Shown: positions 16,217 to 26,189, numbered from the stretch's first letter. The stretch: DNA of 64,000 bases from Falsiruegeria mediterranea M17 (GCF_900302455.1 NZ_ONZG01000001.1:186001-250000), one strand, 5' to 3'. Notes: a model not told the origin generated them from the letters alone. Numbers and translations are program-made.

Positions 16217-16915
16217 ATGTTGACCCTTCTCATTTACCCATCCGCCTTTGGCCTCTTCAGCGGCAGTCCCTTTTGCGTCAAAGCAGCTTACCTCCTCGAA
16301 GCGTCTGGCCAGCAATGGCAGCGGTCCGACTTGCTCGACCCGCGCAGAATGCCCCACCGCAAACTGCCCGTGCTGCGCACACCAGAGCGGCTGATGCCCG
16401 ACAGCGACGCCATTCGCGGCTGGTTGGAGACACGCGGAGCAGATTTTGATCAAGGCCTCAGCGATCTACAAAAGGGCCAGTCCCGCGCGCTGATCCGCAT
16501 GGCCGAGGATCACCTGTATTTTCAATTGGTCATGGACCGCTGGGGCAACGACGAAGTCTGGCCCGTCCTGCGCGAAACATTCTTTTCCGGTGTGCCTCGT
16601 CTGATCCGAGGGCCGATCACCAAATCGGTGCGCAAGTCGGTTCTGCGCGGGTTGGACATCCAGGGCGTATCGCGGTTTTCGCAAGCTGAACGGTTGGAGC
16701 GGGTCGAGAACGACCTGACCGCAATCTCCGCATTTCTGTGGCATTCACCCTTTCTGATGGGCAGCACGCCGAGTTCTGCGGACTATTCTGTCGCTCCGAT
16801 GCTGGCCGCGATGGCGGCAACGCCGGTCAAAACATCCCTGCAACAGCGGATTGCCAATGACAGGTTGCTGACCGACTATGTCGCAAGAATGGATCAGGCG
16901 TTTGATTTGAAATGA
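16217..16915 (+). CDS. Glutathione S-transferase family protein
   Basis: 232 aa. An N-terminal thioredoxin-like domain has a SPFC motif (SGSPFCVKAAYLLEASG, cysteine near residue 20), the cis-proline region RKLPVL and the glutathione-binding DSDAI. An all-helical C-terminal domain follows. The SPFC and domain pattern resembles the Fax/metaxin-like GST branch. The substrate is unknown. It starts 86 bases from the divergent WYL regulator, GGAG precedes the ATG, and its stop overlaps the start of the DUF1801 gene by 4 bases. Confidence 0.85.
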   Translation: MLTLLIYPSAFGLFSGSPFCVKAAYLLEASGQQWQRSDLLDPRRMPHRKLPVLRTPERLMPDSDAIRGWLETRGADFDQGLSDLQKGQSRALIRMAEDHLYFQLVMDRWGNDEVWPVLRETFFSGVPRLIRGPITKSVRKSVLRGLDIQGVSRFSQAERLERVENDLTAISAFLWHSPFLMGSTPSSADYSVAPMLAAMAATPVKTSLQQRIANDRLLTDYVARMDQAFDLK

Positions 16916-17304
16916 CACCCTATGCCAACGAACAGGTCGCCGCAGCTTTTGCGGCGATCCCATCTGAGCGTCGTGAAGGCTTGTTGCGTCTGCGCGAACT
17001 GATCTTTGACGTGGCGGGTGACTTGCCCAATGAGCCACAGGTTGAGGAAACCCTGAAATGGGGGCAACCCGCCTATCTGACACCCAAAGGATCAACCATT
17101 CGTTTGGGCATTCCCAAATCAGGGGGTTTCGCCTTGTTTGTCCATTGCCAAAGCCGCCTGATCCCAGACTACGAAATGGCCTTTCCCAAGGCAGACAGGA
17201 TCGAGGGCACGCGGGCCGTTCTGTTCAAGGACGCTGACCAGATCGACGAGGGGCGCCACGGCTGGCTCATCGCTCGCGCGTTGACGTATCGCCAAAAGAA
17301 GTGA
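16912..17304 (+). CDS. DUF1801 domain protein
   Basis: 130 aa single-domain protein of the DUF1801 (YdhG/frataxin-like fold) group, recognised by LRLRELIFDVAGDL and VEETLKWGQPAYL. The function of the family is not established. It is translationally coupled (ATGA) to the GST gene and so probably under the same WYL-regulator control. Confidence 0.8.
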   Translation: MTPYANEQVAAAFAAIPSERREGLLRLRELIFDVAGDLPNEPQVEETLKWGQPAYLTPKGSTIRLGIPKSGGFALFVHCQSRLIPDYEMAFPKADRIEGTRAVLFKDADQIDEGRHGWLIARALTYRQKK

Positions 17305-17305
17305 G

Positions 17306-19558
17306 TTAGCGCCGCTTACGCTCCACCTTGCGCTTGATTTTGTCCCGCTTGCGCTTGCCCTTGATCGCCTTGCGACGCTGCGTGCGGCCCGCAGGGCTGA
17401 CCGGCTTTGGCATAGCCTTGTCTTCGACCGACAACAGTTCCAACTCCAGCCCGCCGGTGACGGGTGTGGCCTGAGCAAGACGCACCGTGACCCGCTGACC
17501 GATGGATAGGACCATCCCCGTATCGGAGCCCATCAGTGTCCCGGCCTCACGATCAAAATGAAAGAACTCCCTCCCCAAGGATCGCACTGGCACCAGCCCA
17601 TCAGCCCCGGTTTCGTCCATCTTCACAAAGGCCCCGAACCTGGCCATGCCACTGATCCGACCTGAGAATTCGTTGCCCACTCGCTCGCTCAGATAGGCGG
17701 CCAGATAACGATCGGTGGTGTCGCGTTCCGCCATCATCGAGCGGCGTTCGGTGTCCGAGATATGGGTGGCGGTGTCTTCCAGCCGGTCGATTTCATCGGG
17801 CTGCAACCCATCATCGCCCCAGCCGTGCGCCTTGATCAAAGCGCGGTGCACGATCAGGTCCGCATACCGGCGGATGGGTGAGGTAAAATGTGCATAGTTC
17901 CGCAAAGCCAGGCCGAAATGGCCAAAGTTCTCGGGCGAGTAATAGGCCTGTGCCATCGACCGCAGGGTCGACAGATTGATCAACTCTGCATCGTCGGTGC
18001 CCGCTGCTGCTCGCAGCAACGTGTTCAGGTGACGGGTCTGCAGCACCTGCCCCTTGGCCAGGTTGTATCCCGCCGCCTGTGCAGTCTCGCGCAGCGACTC
18101 CAACTTCTCAGGCGCAGGCTCTTCGTGCACGCGGAACAACAGTGGCGATTTCTTGGCATTCAGCGTCTCGGCCGCCGCCACATTGGCCAACACCATGAAC
18201 TCTTCAATCAGGCGGTGCGCATCCAGCCGGTCACGGAAGTTCACCGATTGCACTGTGCCATCGTCGTCCAGCACGATCTTGCGTTCCGGCAGATCCAGGT
18301 CAAGCGGCTGCCGCTCCTCACGCGCCTTCTTCAAAGCACCGTAAGCGGCATAGAGCGGTTTCAGGATCGGGTCGAGCAGCGGCCCGGTTCGGTCATTTGG
18401 ATTGCCGTCAATGGCGTCCTGCACCTCGGCATAGTGCAGCGAGGCGACCGAGCGCATCAACCCGCGCACAAAGCGGTGCGATAGTTTGTTGCCGTCTGCA
18501 TCAAGCTGCATCCGCACAGCCAGACAGGCACGCGGAACGCCTTCGTGCAACGAGCACAGATCGCCCGACAGTCGATCCGGCAACATCGGCACGACACGGT
18601 CGGGAAAGTAGCTGGAGTTGCCGCGCTTGCGCGCCTCACGGTCAAGGGCCGAGCCCGGGCGCACATAGGCCGCCACATCCGCAATCGCGACCCAGACGAT
18701 GTGCCCGCCCGGGTTTTTTGGGTCATCATCGGCATGCGCATAACAAGCGTCGTCGTGATCGCGCGCATCCGAAGGGTCGATGGTCAACAAAGGCAGATCG
18801 CGCAGGTCCTCGCGGCCGCTCAGCCCCATGGGTTTTGCGGCGTCGGCCTCGGCAATCACGGGATCGGGGAAATCATCCGGGATGCCGTGCTGATGGATCG
18901 CGATCAGCGATACCGCTTTGGGAGCGGACGGATCACCCAACCGTTCGACAATCCGAGCCTTGGGCAGGCCCATGCGGCCTCTGGGTCCGGCTTGCTCCGC
19001 CTCAACCAGCTCACCATCCTTGGCGCCAAGTACAGCGGCCTCGGCCACTGTCCACTCGGTGCCTGCCGATTTATCGATGGGCACGATCCGCCCACCTTCG
19101 CTTCGCTTGCGGAACACACCCAAGATACGTTTGGGGTTCGCTCCGATACGGCGGATCAGGCGCGCCTCGTAATTATGGTCTTCTTCGTGGACTACAGTCA
19201 GGCGGGCCAGGATGCGATCCCCTTCGCCCAGCGCCGGGTCCGAGGCGCGGGGAATGACCAACACCACAGGCTCGACCCCCTCGCCATGCCATTCCATCGG
19301 CTTGGCAAAAAGATCCCCGTTTTCATCGGGTGCCTTGACCTGCAACACGCTGACTGGTGGCAGGCGATCCGGATCGGAATAGCTGCGCTTACGCTTTTCC
19401 AGATGGCCCTCGGCCTCAAGCTCTTTGAGCAACCGTTTCAGGTCGATCCTGTCCGAGCCCTTGATCCCAAAGGCTTTGGCGATGTCTCGTTTCGAAGTGA
19501 GGGTCGGGTTGGCCGAAATCCAGTCGAGGATTTCTTCCTTCGTGGGAATACGCGTCAT
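17306..19558 (-). CDS. rnr: Ribonuclease R
   Basis: 750 aa, 3'-5' exoribonuclease that degrades structured RNA. Domains in order are an N-terminal winged helix (residues 1-60), cold-shock domains (about 70-230), the RNB catalytic domain with its Mg-binding aspartate cluster (LTIDPSDARDHDD, residues 258-270) and a C-terminal S1 domain (about 640-720, FSGRISGMARFGAFVKM). It ends in a very lysine/arginine-rich tail (RRKAIKGKRKRDKIKRK), as in other RNase R proteins. Its stop lies 1 base from the end of the convergent DUF1801 gene. Confidence 0.95.
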   Translation of the reverse strand: MTRIPTKEEILDWISANPTLTSKRDIAKAFGIKGSDRIDLKRLLKELEAEGHLEKRKRSYSDPDRLPPVSVLQVKAPDENGDLFAKPMEWHGEGVEPVVLVIPRASDPALGEGDRILARLTVVHEEDHNYEARLIRRIGANPKRILGVFRKRSEGGRIVPIDKSAGTEWTVAEAAVLGAKDGELVEAEQAGPRGRMGLPKARIVERLGDPSAPKAVSLIAIHQHGIPDDFPDPVIAEADAAKPMGLSGREDLRDLPLLTIDPSDARDHDDACYAHADDDPKNPGGHIVWVAIADVAAYVRPGSALDREARKRGNSSYFPDRVVPMLPDRLSGDLCSLHEGVPRACLAVRMQLDADGNKLSHRFVRGLMRSVASLHYAEVQDAIDGNPNDRTGPLLDPILKPLYAAYGALKKAREERQPLDLDLPERKIVLDDDGTVQSVNFRDRLDAHRLIEEFMVLANVAAAETLNAKKSPLLFRVHEEPAPEKLESLRETAQAAGYNLAKGQVLQTRHLNTLLRAAAGTDDAELINLSTLRSMAQAYYSPENFGHFGLALRNYAHFTSPIRRYADLIVHRALIKAHGWGDDGLQPDEIDRLEDTATHISDTERRSMMAERDTTDRYLAAYLSERVGNEFSGRISGMARFGAFVKMDETGADGLVPVRSLGREFFHFDREAGTLMGSDTGMVLSIGQRVTVRLAQATPVTGGLELELLSVEDKAMPKPVSPAGRTQRRKAIKGKRKRDKIKRKVERKRR

Positions 19559-19603
19559 ACTTCTGGCCTATCACGGCCCTTTGACAAGGTCATGACCAAA
19601 ACG

Positions 19604-20182
19604 TCATAGCCGGGACAAATCCGCCTTGGTGTCCACGTCACGCAACTCATCCACCAGATCGGTCCTGAGACCGGGAACAGAGGCCATCGTATCAGCCAAG
19701 GCATGCTTGCTCGACCAGCGTACGCCCTTGAACAGCGTGTTGGGGAGGGCTGCCGCACGCTTGGCCCCCACCAGCCAATAGCCGCCATCCGGGGCCGGAC
19801 CAAACACCATCTCATTTGATCCAAGCGCTTGGAAAGCCTGAGCAATACGCGGACAAGTGATATCAGGGATGTCCGCTCCGATTACACAAACCGGACCGGG
19901 AGGCATCCCGCGCAGCATACGTCCCATTCGATCCCCCAGATCGCCACGCCCCTGCGGCGCACGTGGAAGATCAGCGGGCCAGATGCGGCTTTCCAAACCT
20001 TCTCGGTCAGGGGCCACAGCCAGAACGATCTGCCAGCGTGGATCACGCAGGCGACGGATCAGGCTGCGTATCTGATGGCGAAACCACCAAGCCGCGCCAA
20101 CCATGCCGATATCACGCCCCAGGCGCGTTTTAACCCGGCCGGGGCGGGGCTCCTTGAGCATGATGACAAGCGTACGCCTCAT
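19604..20182 (-). CDS. TIGR04282/DUF2064 family glycosyltransferase-fold protein
   Basis: 192 aa. The N-terminal KEPRPGRVKTRLG and the later VIGADIPDIT and FGPAPDGGYWLVG blocks are the hallmarks of the TIGR04282 family, which has a nucleotidyl/glycosyl-transferase-like GT-A fold. The reaction is not known for this clade. It overlaps the upstream GNAT gene by 4 bases (ATGA) and is the third gene of dapE-GNAT-TIGR04282. Confidence 0.82.
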   Translation of the reverse strand: MRRTLVIMLKEPRPGRVKTRLGRDIGMVGAAWWFRHQIRSLIRRLRDPRWQIVLAVAPDREGLESRIWPADLPRAPQGRGDLGDRMGRMLRGMPPGPVCVIGADIPDITCPRIAQAFQALGSNEMVFGPAPDGGYWLVGAKRAAALPNTLFKGVRWSSKHALADTMASVPGLRTDLVDELRDVDTKADLSRL

Positions 20183-20604
20183 GCCAACTCCAGCACCATA
20201 TCGCGGTGGTCTATCCCGGCGTCGTCGTAGACAGGGCCATAGGCCTGAAACCCCAGCTTTTCATAGAACCCAAGGGCATGAATCTGCGCGCCCAGTTTGA
20301 CCTTGGTAACGCCCGGTTTGGCCCGCGCGATCTCGACTCCTTTTTGGATCAAAGCCACCCCCATGCCGGTTCCACGCCCTTTGGGAAGCACACAAACGCG
20401 ACCGATCTTGGCCGTCTCTGCATCAAACACAATCCGCGCCGCGCCGGTCGGCACGCCGTCCGCCGTGGCCAGAATATGGGTCGCCACTTTATCAAGCTGA
20501 TCGATCTCTTCTTCGATCGGAACGCCCTGCTCCTCGACAAAGACCGTGTGCCGCAACGCAAAGCAAGTGTCGCGATCATCAGTCACTTCAATCTTCAGCG
20601 TCAT
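20179..20604 (-). CDS. GNAT-family N-acetyltransferase
   Basis: 141 aa, a compact YjcF/ElaA-like GNAT. The N-terminal region has [19 protein letters not shown], and the acetyl-CoA loop is [17 protein letters not shown] (R/QxxGxG/A). The acceptor is not predictable. ATGA overlaps join it to dapE upstream and to the TIGR04282 gene downstream, so the three form one operon. Confidence 0.87.
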   Translation of the reverse strand: MTLKIEVTDDRDTCFALRHTVFVEEQGVPIEEEIDQLDKVATHILATADGVPTGAARIVFDAETAKIGRVCVLPKGRGTGMGVALIQKGVEIARAKPGVTKVKLGAQIHALGFYEKLGFQAYGPVYDDAGIDHRDMVLELA

Positions 20605-21746
20605 GCAAAGTAGTCTCGCAGGATGCGCGTGTAGATACCTTTGAGCTGGTGGATCTGTGCCACCTCGACCCGTTCATCAACTTGATGCATGGTGCGGCCG
20701 ACCAGGCCGAATTCCACCACCGGGCAGTGGTTTTTGACAAAGCGTGCATCCGACGTGCCACCTGTGGTCGACAGTTCGGGTTTAACGCCGGTTTCCACCT
20801 CGACCGAGGCCGCCACCAGATCGGACAATGCACCCGGAGGGGTCAGAAAGCTTTCGCCCGAGATTTTGACCTTCATTTCGATCTCGACACCGAACGTATC
20901 GGCCACCTGGTCGAGCTCGCTTTGCAGCCAGTCGGTCAGACCAGCGCCGGTGTGCGTATCGTTAAACCGAATGTTCACCGCGGCGGTACATTGCGCCGGG
21001 ATTACATTGGTGGCCGGGTTGCCGGTATCCATGGTCACTACAGCCAGGGTCGATGCATCAAAGTGATCGGTCCCCTGATCCAACTCATGGCTCGCCAACC
21101 GGTCCATCAGACGCGCCAATGCTGGCAGCGGGTTTTTGGCGCGATGGGGATAGGCGGAGTGGCCCTGAACACCCGTCACAGTGAACCATGCTGTCATCGA
21201 CCCGCGCCGCCCGATCTTGATCATCTCCCCCATGGTGTCGGGACAGGTGGGTTCTCCGACCAGGCAAACTGACATCGCCTCTTTTTGAGCATCCATGTAA
21301 TCCAGCAGAGCCGTTGTGCCGTCGATGGCATCGCCTTCTTCGTCACCGGTGATGGTCAGGATCACGGCGCCATCAGGCGGGGTTTGGGTGACGAAATCGA
21401 TGGCTGCAGCGGCAAAAGCAGCGACACCCGATTTCATGTCGGTGGCCCCGCGTCCGTACATGAAACCATCTTTCTCATCCGCACCAAACGGCGCCATGGT
21501 CCAGGCCGCTTCATCACCGAGTGGAACAACATCCGTATGCCCGTTGAACCCGAAGGTTCTCGTGTGGCCCTTGGCGCCCCAACGGGCAAAAAGGTTCGAC
21601 ACCGCGCCGCGATCCACGCGGGTGCATTCAAAGCCGGCGGCGCTCAATTTTTCGGCCAGCAAAACCAGTGCCCCGCCCTCGTCCGGCGTCACTGAAGGGC
21701 AGCGGATCAGGTCAGCGGTCAGTTGGGCGGCGTCGGTCTGGGTCAT
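20601..21746 (-). CDS. dapE: Succinyl-diaminopimelate desuccinylase
   Basis: 381 aa di-zinc M20 peptidase-like enzyme that removes succinate from N-succinyl-LL-diaminopimelate in lysine and peptidoglycan precursor synthesis. Metal ligands are visible: H in FNGHTDVVP, the bridging D in [13 protein letters not shown] in [13 protein letters not shown] in VGEPT and the C-terminal H in [11 protein letters not shown]. The start at 21746 gives a normal family length; ATGs at 21767 and 21812 are also in frame. dapD, which makes its substrate precursor, is at 28763-29590, and asd at 60182. Confidence 0.93.
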   Translation of the reverse strand: MTQTDAAQLTADLIRCPSVTPDEGGALVLLAEKLSAAGFECTRVDRGAVSNLFARWGAKGHTRTFGFNGHTDVVPLGDEAAWTMAPFGADEKDGFMYGRGATDMKSGVAAFAAAAIDFVTQTPPDGAVILTITGDEEGDAIDGTTALLDYMDAQKEAMSVCLVGEPTCPDTMGEMIKIGRRGSMTAWFTVTGVQGHSAYPHRAKNPLPALARLMDRLASHELDQGTDHFDASTLAVVTMDTGNPATNVIPAQCTAAVNIRFNDTHTGAGLTDWLQSELDQVADTFGVEIEMKVKISGESFLTPPGALSDLVAASVEVETGVKPELSTTGGTSDARFVKNHCPVVEFGLVGRTMHQVDERVEVAQIHQLKGIYTRILRDYFA

Positions 21747-22039
21747 CGTCTCACTCACTTGGGTCATGGCCTTTGTTGGGTCACACTTGTGACGAAAAGG
21801 TCGCGTTGCCAACCCCTTTCGGCCGAAATGCGCTTAACACGTGGGCAAATCCCGTGCTAACCCTTTGAGCAATAACATGACCCGAGGCAGGGCAATCAGC
21901 AGTACAGTCGCAAAAGACTGACCTAAACACGACCGCGCGCCGTCAAAAGAACAGCCGCGGCCACCCGTTTTGCATGGACAGGGGACAACCCCTGCGGCCG
22001 GGTGTTCTGCCTCTAGAAGACTGAGGGTTGGGGCAGGAT

Positions 22040-23623
22040 ATGGCGACCGGTGCGGAGCTGAACTATCAAACAAATGCGTCTGCCATTCAAATGGCCGAGA
22101 CGATCTTTGGCGACGGCGTAACTGTCACCGGCGCCTCATATTCGGGATGGAACCAATCCTCGGCAATCTTCTCGAACGGTGACGCGCTGGCCCCAGGTGC
22201 CACGCCATCAGATTCGGGCGTGATCTTGTCCACGGGACGCGCAAGCCACTACACCCGCAACGGCGGGGATCCGAACCGGTCGGGCAGCACATCGACCAAC
22301 ACATCCGGCGAGAACAACAATGCCGATTTCAATGCGGCCGCTGGTACAAATACCTATGACGCTTCATATCTGGACATCAGTTTCACTGTAGATGATCCGA
22401 CCGTCACGCAGATGACGTTTCAATTCGTGTTCGCATCCGAAGAATACCCCGAGTTTGAGAACTCGGTTTACCAGGACTTCGTCGGCGTCTGGATCAACGG
22501 GGCACAAGTTGAAACGCAATTTGGTGATGGGGATGCGGACCCGGGAAACATCAATTCGACCAACAACGAAAATCTATTTCTGGACAACACAAACGACGAC
22601 TACAACACTGAAATGGATGGCCTGACGGTCACTATGACACTGACGATCGATATCATCCCCGGCATCGAGAACAATCTTCGCATCGGCATCGCGGATGTTT
22701 CAGACAGCAGTTACGACTCTTCTCTGCTGATTGCCGCAGACAGTGTGCAAACCGCCTTGGTCGCGAACACGGACGACGCAACCGTCCATCCGGATGGATC
22801 GCAAACGATTGACGTTCTTTCCAATGACCAGAACACCACTGGCAGCACGCTAACGATCACCCATCTCAATGGTGTGGCGGTCAACGCCGGTGACACAGTG
22901 ACGCTGAATACAGGTCAAACCATCCTTTTGAATGGTGACGGCACGATCACGATTTTCGGTGATGGAGATACCGAAGACTTCAACTTCACCTACGGGGTTT
23001 CAAACGGAACAAACGACGACACAGGGATCGTCAACGTCAGTTCAGTCCCCTGTTTCGTGTCAGGCACCATGATCCGTACACCAGACGGCGAGAGACCTGT
23101 TGAGCGGCTTGCTTTGGGCCAACTGGTCGACACCCAGGATCACGGACCCCAACCCTTGCGCTGGATCGGACGACGCACGGTGCGGGCCCAAGGGGATCTG
23201 GCACCGATCCGCATTCTCGCCGGTACCTTCGGTGCGCATCGAGATCTATTGGTCTCACCACAGCACCGAGTTCTGGTTCGTGACAGTCTGGCCGAGCTTC
23301 TATTCGGCGAGGGTGAGGTTCTGGTAGCAGCCAAGGATCTGGTCAACGATCATTCGGTCACCCGTATCGAAGGGCGTGCAGTGACCTATGTGCATCTGAT
23401 GTTCGACCAACATCAGGTCATCTATTCCGAAGGCCTCCCGACCGAGAGCTTCCTGCCCGGCCCACAAACTACCGAGCTGTTCGAGCAGCCCATCGTCGAC
23501 GAGATCTGCGCCATCTTCCCGGAACTGGACCCGAACACTGGCGAGGGATACAGCCCCGCCGCCCGGCGTACCCTGCGCAAGTACGAAGCGCAGGTTCTGA
23601 TGTCTGCGCAAAGGGTGGCCTGA
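22040..23623 (+). CDS. Choice-of-anchor L / Hint domain protein (paralogue A)
   Basis: 527 aa. Residues about 10-245 form a choice-of-anchor-L-like domain (MAETIFGDG, FQFVFASEEYPEF, TEMDGLTVTMT, SSYDSSLLIAADS). A short cadherin/Big-like segment (residues 245-335) contains a VLSNDQ motif. Residues 337-500 are a Hint_2 (Hedgehog/intein-type) domain with its nucleophile candidate C338 in PCFVSGTMI and H409 in SPQHRVLV. There is no signal peptide, so export, if any, would need a signal-less route. ATG 22040 is preferred over TTG 22028. A small hairpin (CAGGGG/CCCCTG, 21979-21994) lies in the leader. It is paralogous to the gene at 26334 and followed after 2 bases by another Hint gene. Confidence 0.85.
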   Translation: MATGAELNYQTNASAIQMAETIFGDGVTVTGASYSGWNQSSAIFSNGDALAPGATPSDSGVILSTGRASHYTRNGGDPNRSGSTSTNTSGENNNADFNAAAGTNTYDASYLDISFTVDDPTVTQMTFQFVFASEEYPEFENSVYQDFVGVWINGAQVETQFGDGDADPGNINSTNNENLFLDNTNDDYNTEMDGLTVTMTLTIDIIPGIENNLRIGIADVSDSSYDSSLLIAADSVQTALVANTDDATVHPDGSQTIDVLSNDQNTTGSTLTITHLNGVAVNAGDTVTLNTGQTILLNGDGTITIFGDGDTEDFNFTYGVSNGTNDDTGIVNVSSVPCFVSGTMIRTPDGERPVERLALGQLVDTQDHGPQPLRWIGRRTVRAQGDLAPIRILAGTFGAHRDLLVSPQHRVLVRDSLAELLFGEGEVLVAAKDLVNDHSVTRIEGRAVTYVHLMFDQHQVIYSEGLPTESFLPGPQTTELFEQPIVDEICAIFPELDPNTGEGYSPAARRTLRKYEAQVLMSAQRVA

Positions 23624-23625
23624 GC

Positions 23626-24720
23626 ATGACCTGGATCGCACTCTCGGATGCCGACGGCCACCATTTCGCGCCGCAAGGCCTGGACCGTCATCCCGAAGAC
23701 CTGCCTCTGATCGGATCGCGCGAAGACGATCTGTTGACCCGTGGTTCTCTTGTCATCGAAACCCGGCTGCCCACCACAAGCCGCCCCAGGTCGCTGGTAC
23801 ATTATGAGCGAGGTGGAGATTGGCCGTTTCACTTGTCGCTGCAGGCAATCCCCGGTGGTGGCCTGATCCTGATCCTCTTTCAAGGGGACTCGGTCCTGCA
23901 CAAAGCCTTGAATCCCTCGGAGATGGGGCGCTTGGACGTCCTGCGTCTGACATATTCCTGGGACGCGCCGGCCCGCTGGGGACGTCTGGCCGTAGAACAG
24001 AACGACCAGGACACCTTGTTTGTTGCAAATGCGCCGCGCCCCTGTCCCCTTAGGGTCGGCGACATTCGTGCTCTATTCGAACCCGGAGAACATCGTTTTG
24101 TGTCTCCGGATGTAATTTACATGGCGTTGAGCAACGACATTGAACCAGTAGGACCGATGCCATCTCTTCTTCCAAACACGCCAATCGCAACCCCTGATGG
24201 TTACCGGCCGATCAGCAAGTTGAAGCGCGGGGATGTGGTGCTGACTGCGGACCGTGAAATCGTACCTGTGCTGCACAAGATCACCCATACGATGGTGGCG
24301 CGTGGGACCGCGAAACCACTTCATTTGCGTGCGCCGTATTTTGGCCTGCAACAGGACATCCAGACAGCTCCGGACCAACGCTTGGTGTTGGCGGGCAGTG
24401 AGGTCGAGTACATGTTCGGACACGAAGCAGTTGCCACCCCGGTTCGTCATCTGGCCGGAGGAGCCTCGGTCCTGCCTGCGAAGTGTGGACTTACCGTTAT
24501 GTATCAGCAACTGCTTTTGCCTGAAAATGAACCGATCTTGGCAGCAGGAACTGTTGCCCAAAGCCTCTATATCGGTCGCCTGCGCCGCAAACCTGACCAC
24601 TTGGCTGCAAGCCTGTTGGGGCAGTTGGATCGCCATGGTCTGCCTGACCATGGAAGGTCGAAATTCCCGGTCTTGCGCGCCTTTGACGCCCGCATCCTTG
24701 CCGAGCGTCGGGTTGCTTGA
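23626..24720 (+). CDS. Hint-like protein lacking the canonical Cys/His catalytic pair (paralogue B)
   Basis: 364 aa. Residues 175-330 align by eye with the Hint_2 domains of the neighbours: PSLLPNTPIATPDGYRPI matches PCFVSGTMIRTPDGERPV position for position, and APDQRLVL matches SPQHRVLV. The catalytic Cys is therefore Ser180 and the block-B His is Gln251. The N-terminal 165 residues (ETRLPTTSRPRSLVHYERGG, LTYSWDAPARWGRLAVEQND) look like a beta-sandwich, perhaps laminin-G/concanavalin-like. No signal peptide is visible. The gene starts 2 bases after paralogue A, so both are probably co-translated. Ser could still support an N-O acyl shift; loss of the His argues for a binding role. Confidence 0.75.
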   Translation: MTWIALSDADGHHFAPQGLDRHPEDLPLIGSREDDLLTRGSLVIETRLPTTSRPRSLVHYERGGDWPFHLSLQAIPGGGLILILFQGDSVLHKALNPSEMGRLDVLRLTYSWDAPARWGRLAVEQNDQDTLFVANAPRPCPLRVGDIRALFEPGEHRFVSPDVIYMALSNDIEPVGPMPSLLPNTPIATPDGYRPISKLKRGDVVLTADREIVPVLHKITHTMVARGTAKPLHLRAPYFGLQQDIQTAPDQRLVLAGSEVEYMFGHEAVATPVRHLAGGASVLPAKCGLTVMYQQLLLPENEPILAAGTVAQSLYIGRLRRKPDHLAASLLGQLDRHGLPDHGRSKFPVLRAFDARILAERRVA

Positions 24721-24776
24721 CCTAAAGGCGGGCTTGCCCAGTCGGTCGAAACTGTCTAGGAACGCGCAAAATCTTG

Positions 24777-25841
24777 ATGGTTAATATGCGCGGCCTTCTC
24801 CTCGGCTTGTGCCTGACACTCACACTTTGGGCTCAAGCAACCATTGCACAGACCCTGACGGTCTCTACGGTTTCCCGTCCGCCGTTCTCGTATGCCGAGA
24901 ACGGAGCAGAGGAAGGATTCTCGATCGAGTTGATGGCGGCTCTGGCCGAAGCACTGAATTGGGACATCCGGATTCAACGGTTCGAACAGTTCGCAGACAT
25001 GCTGTCCTCGGTCGAGGATGGATCGGCTGATATGGCCATCGCAAACATCTCGATCACGGCGGCCCGTGAAACGCGAATGGATTTCAGCCAGCCAATTTTC
25101 GAATCCGGGTTGCAACTGATGGTGTCGGCCGATCAGGCGCGCTCACCGTCCCTTATGTCGGCGCTTCTATCACTTGATCTGTTCATCGCCATCGGCCTTG
25201 CCTTTCTGATGCTCATGTGTGGCGGGATGTTGATGTGGTACTTTGAGCGCCGCGCCCAGCCTTATTTTGACCGCCCTGCCAATCAGGCCTGGTTCCCATC
25301 CTTCTGGTGGGCGCTCAATCTGGTTGTAAACGGCGGTTTCGAAGAGCGCGTGCCCCGCACCGCCTTTGGCCGGGTCTTTGGTGTGATCCTGGTGATCTCG
25401 TCCCTGTTCATCGTGTCGGTCTTTACCGCTCGGATCACCTCGGTCATGACGGTCGAGGCGATCAGTGGGTCGATCAATTCGGTCAACGACCTTTATGGGC
25501 AACGCGTTGGTACAATCGATGGGTCCACGGCCGCCGGGTTTCTTGATCGCAGAGAGCTCAACTATGTTGCTTTCGAAGGGTTGGATCCGATGATTCAAGC
25601 CTTTGAGCAGGCCAATCTGGACGCTGTTGTTTTTGACGCACCGATCTTGTCCTACTACGCCTCACACGAAGGTATGGAACACGCCTCCATGACCGGTGCC
25701 ATCTTCCTGAGGGAAAACTATGGCATCGCGTTCCCCACCGGTTCACCCTTGGTTGAAGACGTCAACCAGGCACTGTTGGCCCTGCGCGAGAACGGCACCT
25801 ACGACGATCTTTATCGCAAGTGGTTCGGCATCCGAAACTGA
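24777..25841 (+). CDS. Prokaryotic ionotropic glutamate-receptor-like ligand-gated channel
   Basis: 354 aa. Order: signal peptide ([19 protein letters not shown]), first half of an SBP_bac_3 ligand domain (about 26-125), membrane helix M1 ([21 protein letters not shown]), re-entrant pore segment ([19 protein letters not shown]), M2 ([20 protein letters not shown]), second half of the ligand domain (about 225-352). This is the GluR0 topology. The ligand Arg is seen in [12 protein letters not shown] and the acidic contact in AVVFDAPIL, which supports an amino-acid-like ligand. The K+ filter TVGYGD is replaced by NGGFEE at the same spacing. The start could also be ATG 24786 or TTG 24774. Confidence 0.8.
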   Translation: MVNMRGLLLGLCLTLTLWAQATIAQTLTVSTVSRPPFSYAENGAEEGFSIELMAALAEALNWDIRIQRFEQFADMLSSVEDGSADMAIANISITAARETRMDFSQPIFESGLQLMVSADQARSPSLMSALLSLDLFIAIGLAFLMLMCGGMLMWYFERRAQPYFDRPANQAWFPSFWWALNLVVNGGFEERVPRTAFGRVFGVILVISSLFIVSVFTARITSVMTVEAISGSINSVNDLYGQRVGTIDGSTAAGFLDRRELNYVAFEGLDPMIQAFEQANLDAVVFDAPILSYYASHEGMEHASMTGAIFLRENYGIAFPTGSPLVEDVNQALLALRENGTYDDLYRKWFGIRN

Positions 25842-26189
25842 TCAGGCTTCGTGCGTACCGTCGTCAAAGAAGGGCGTCATCTGAGCCACGATAACCGCGT
25901 TCTCCGCCAGAGCACGATCCATCAACTCACGCTCTTCGTCGCTGATGTCGTGACCCTCTGCCTCGCGTTCCGCCAACGTACCGTATCCGGTCACATCCAA
26001 AGGCGCCGTATCGGCCTGTTTCAGAATGGCAACTGTCTCGCGCACGGCTTCGGCCTCGTCCACGCCACTGGCGTAACACATCAGCGCAGCGCCGGTCGCG
26101 CCTTCGGGCAGTCCATCGCCTTCTTTGCGGCCGATCTGAACCAACAGGGTATAGACTTGCTGGCGGGAGGGTTTCTTTTTCTTTTCCAT
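25842..26189 (-). CDS. Small conserved-looking protein of unknown function
   Basis: 115 aa, acidic C-terminal half, with a basic start (MEKKKKPSRQQVYTLLVQIG). The central GLPEGATGAALMCYASGVDE and the GYGTLAEREAEGHDISDEE stretch suggest a helical soluble protein; no signal peptide or membrane helix is seen. I do not recognise the family. It converges on the glutamate-receptor-like gene with directly adjoining ends (25841/25842). ATG 26189 is chosen because the upstream in-frame ATG at 26273 would add 28 residues close to the promoter region of the divergent Hint gene. Confidence 0.6.
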   Translation of the reverse strand: MEKKKKPSRQQVYTLLVQIGRKEGDGLPEGATGAALMCYASGVDEAEAVRETVAILKQADTAPLDVTGYGTLAEREAEGHDISDEERELMDRALAENAVIVAQMTPFFDDGTHEA

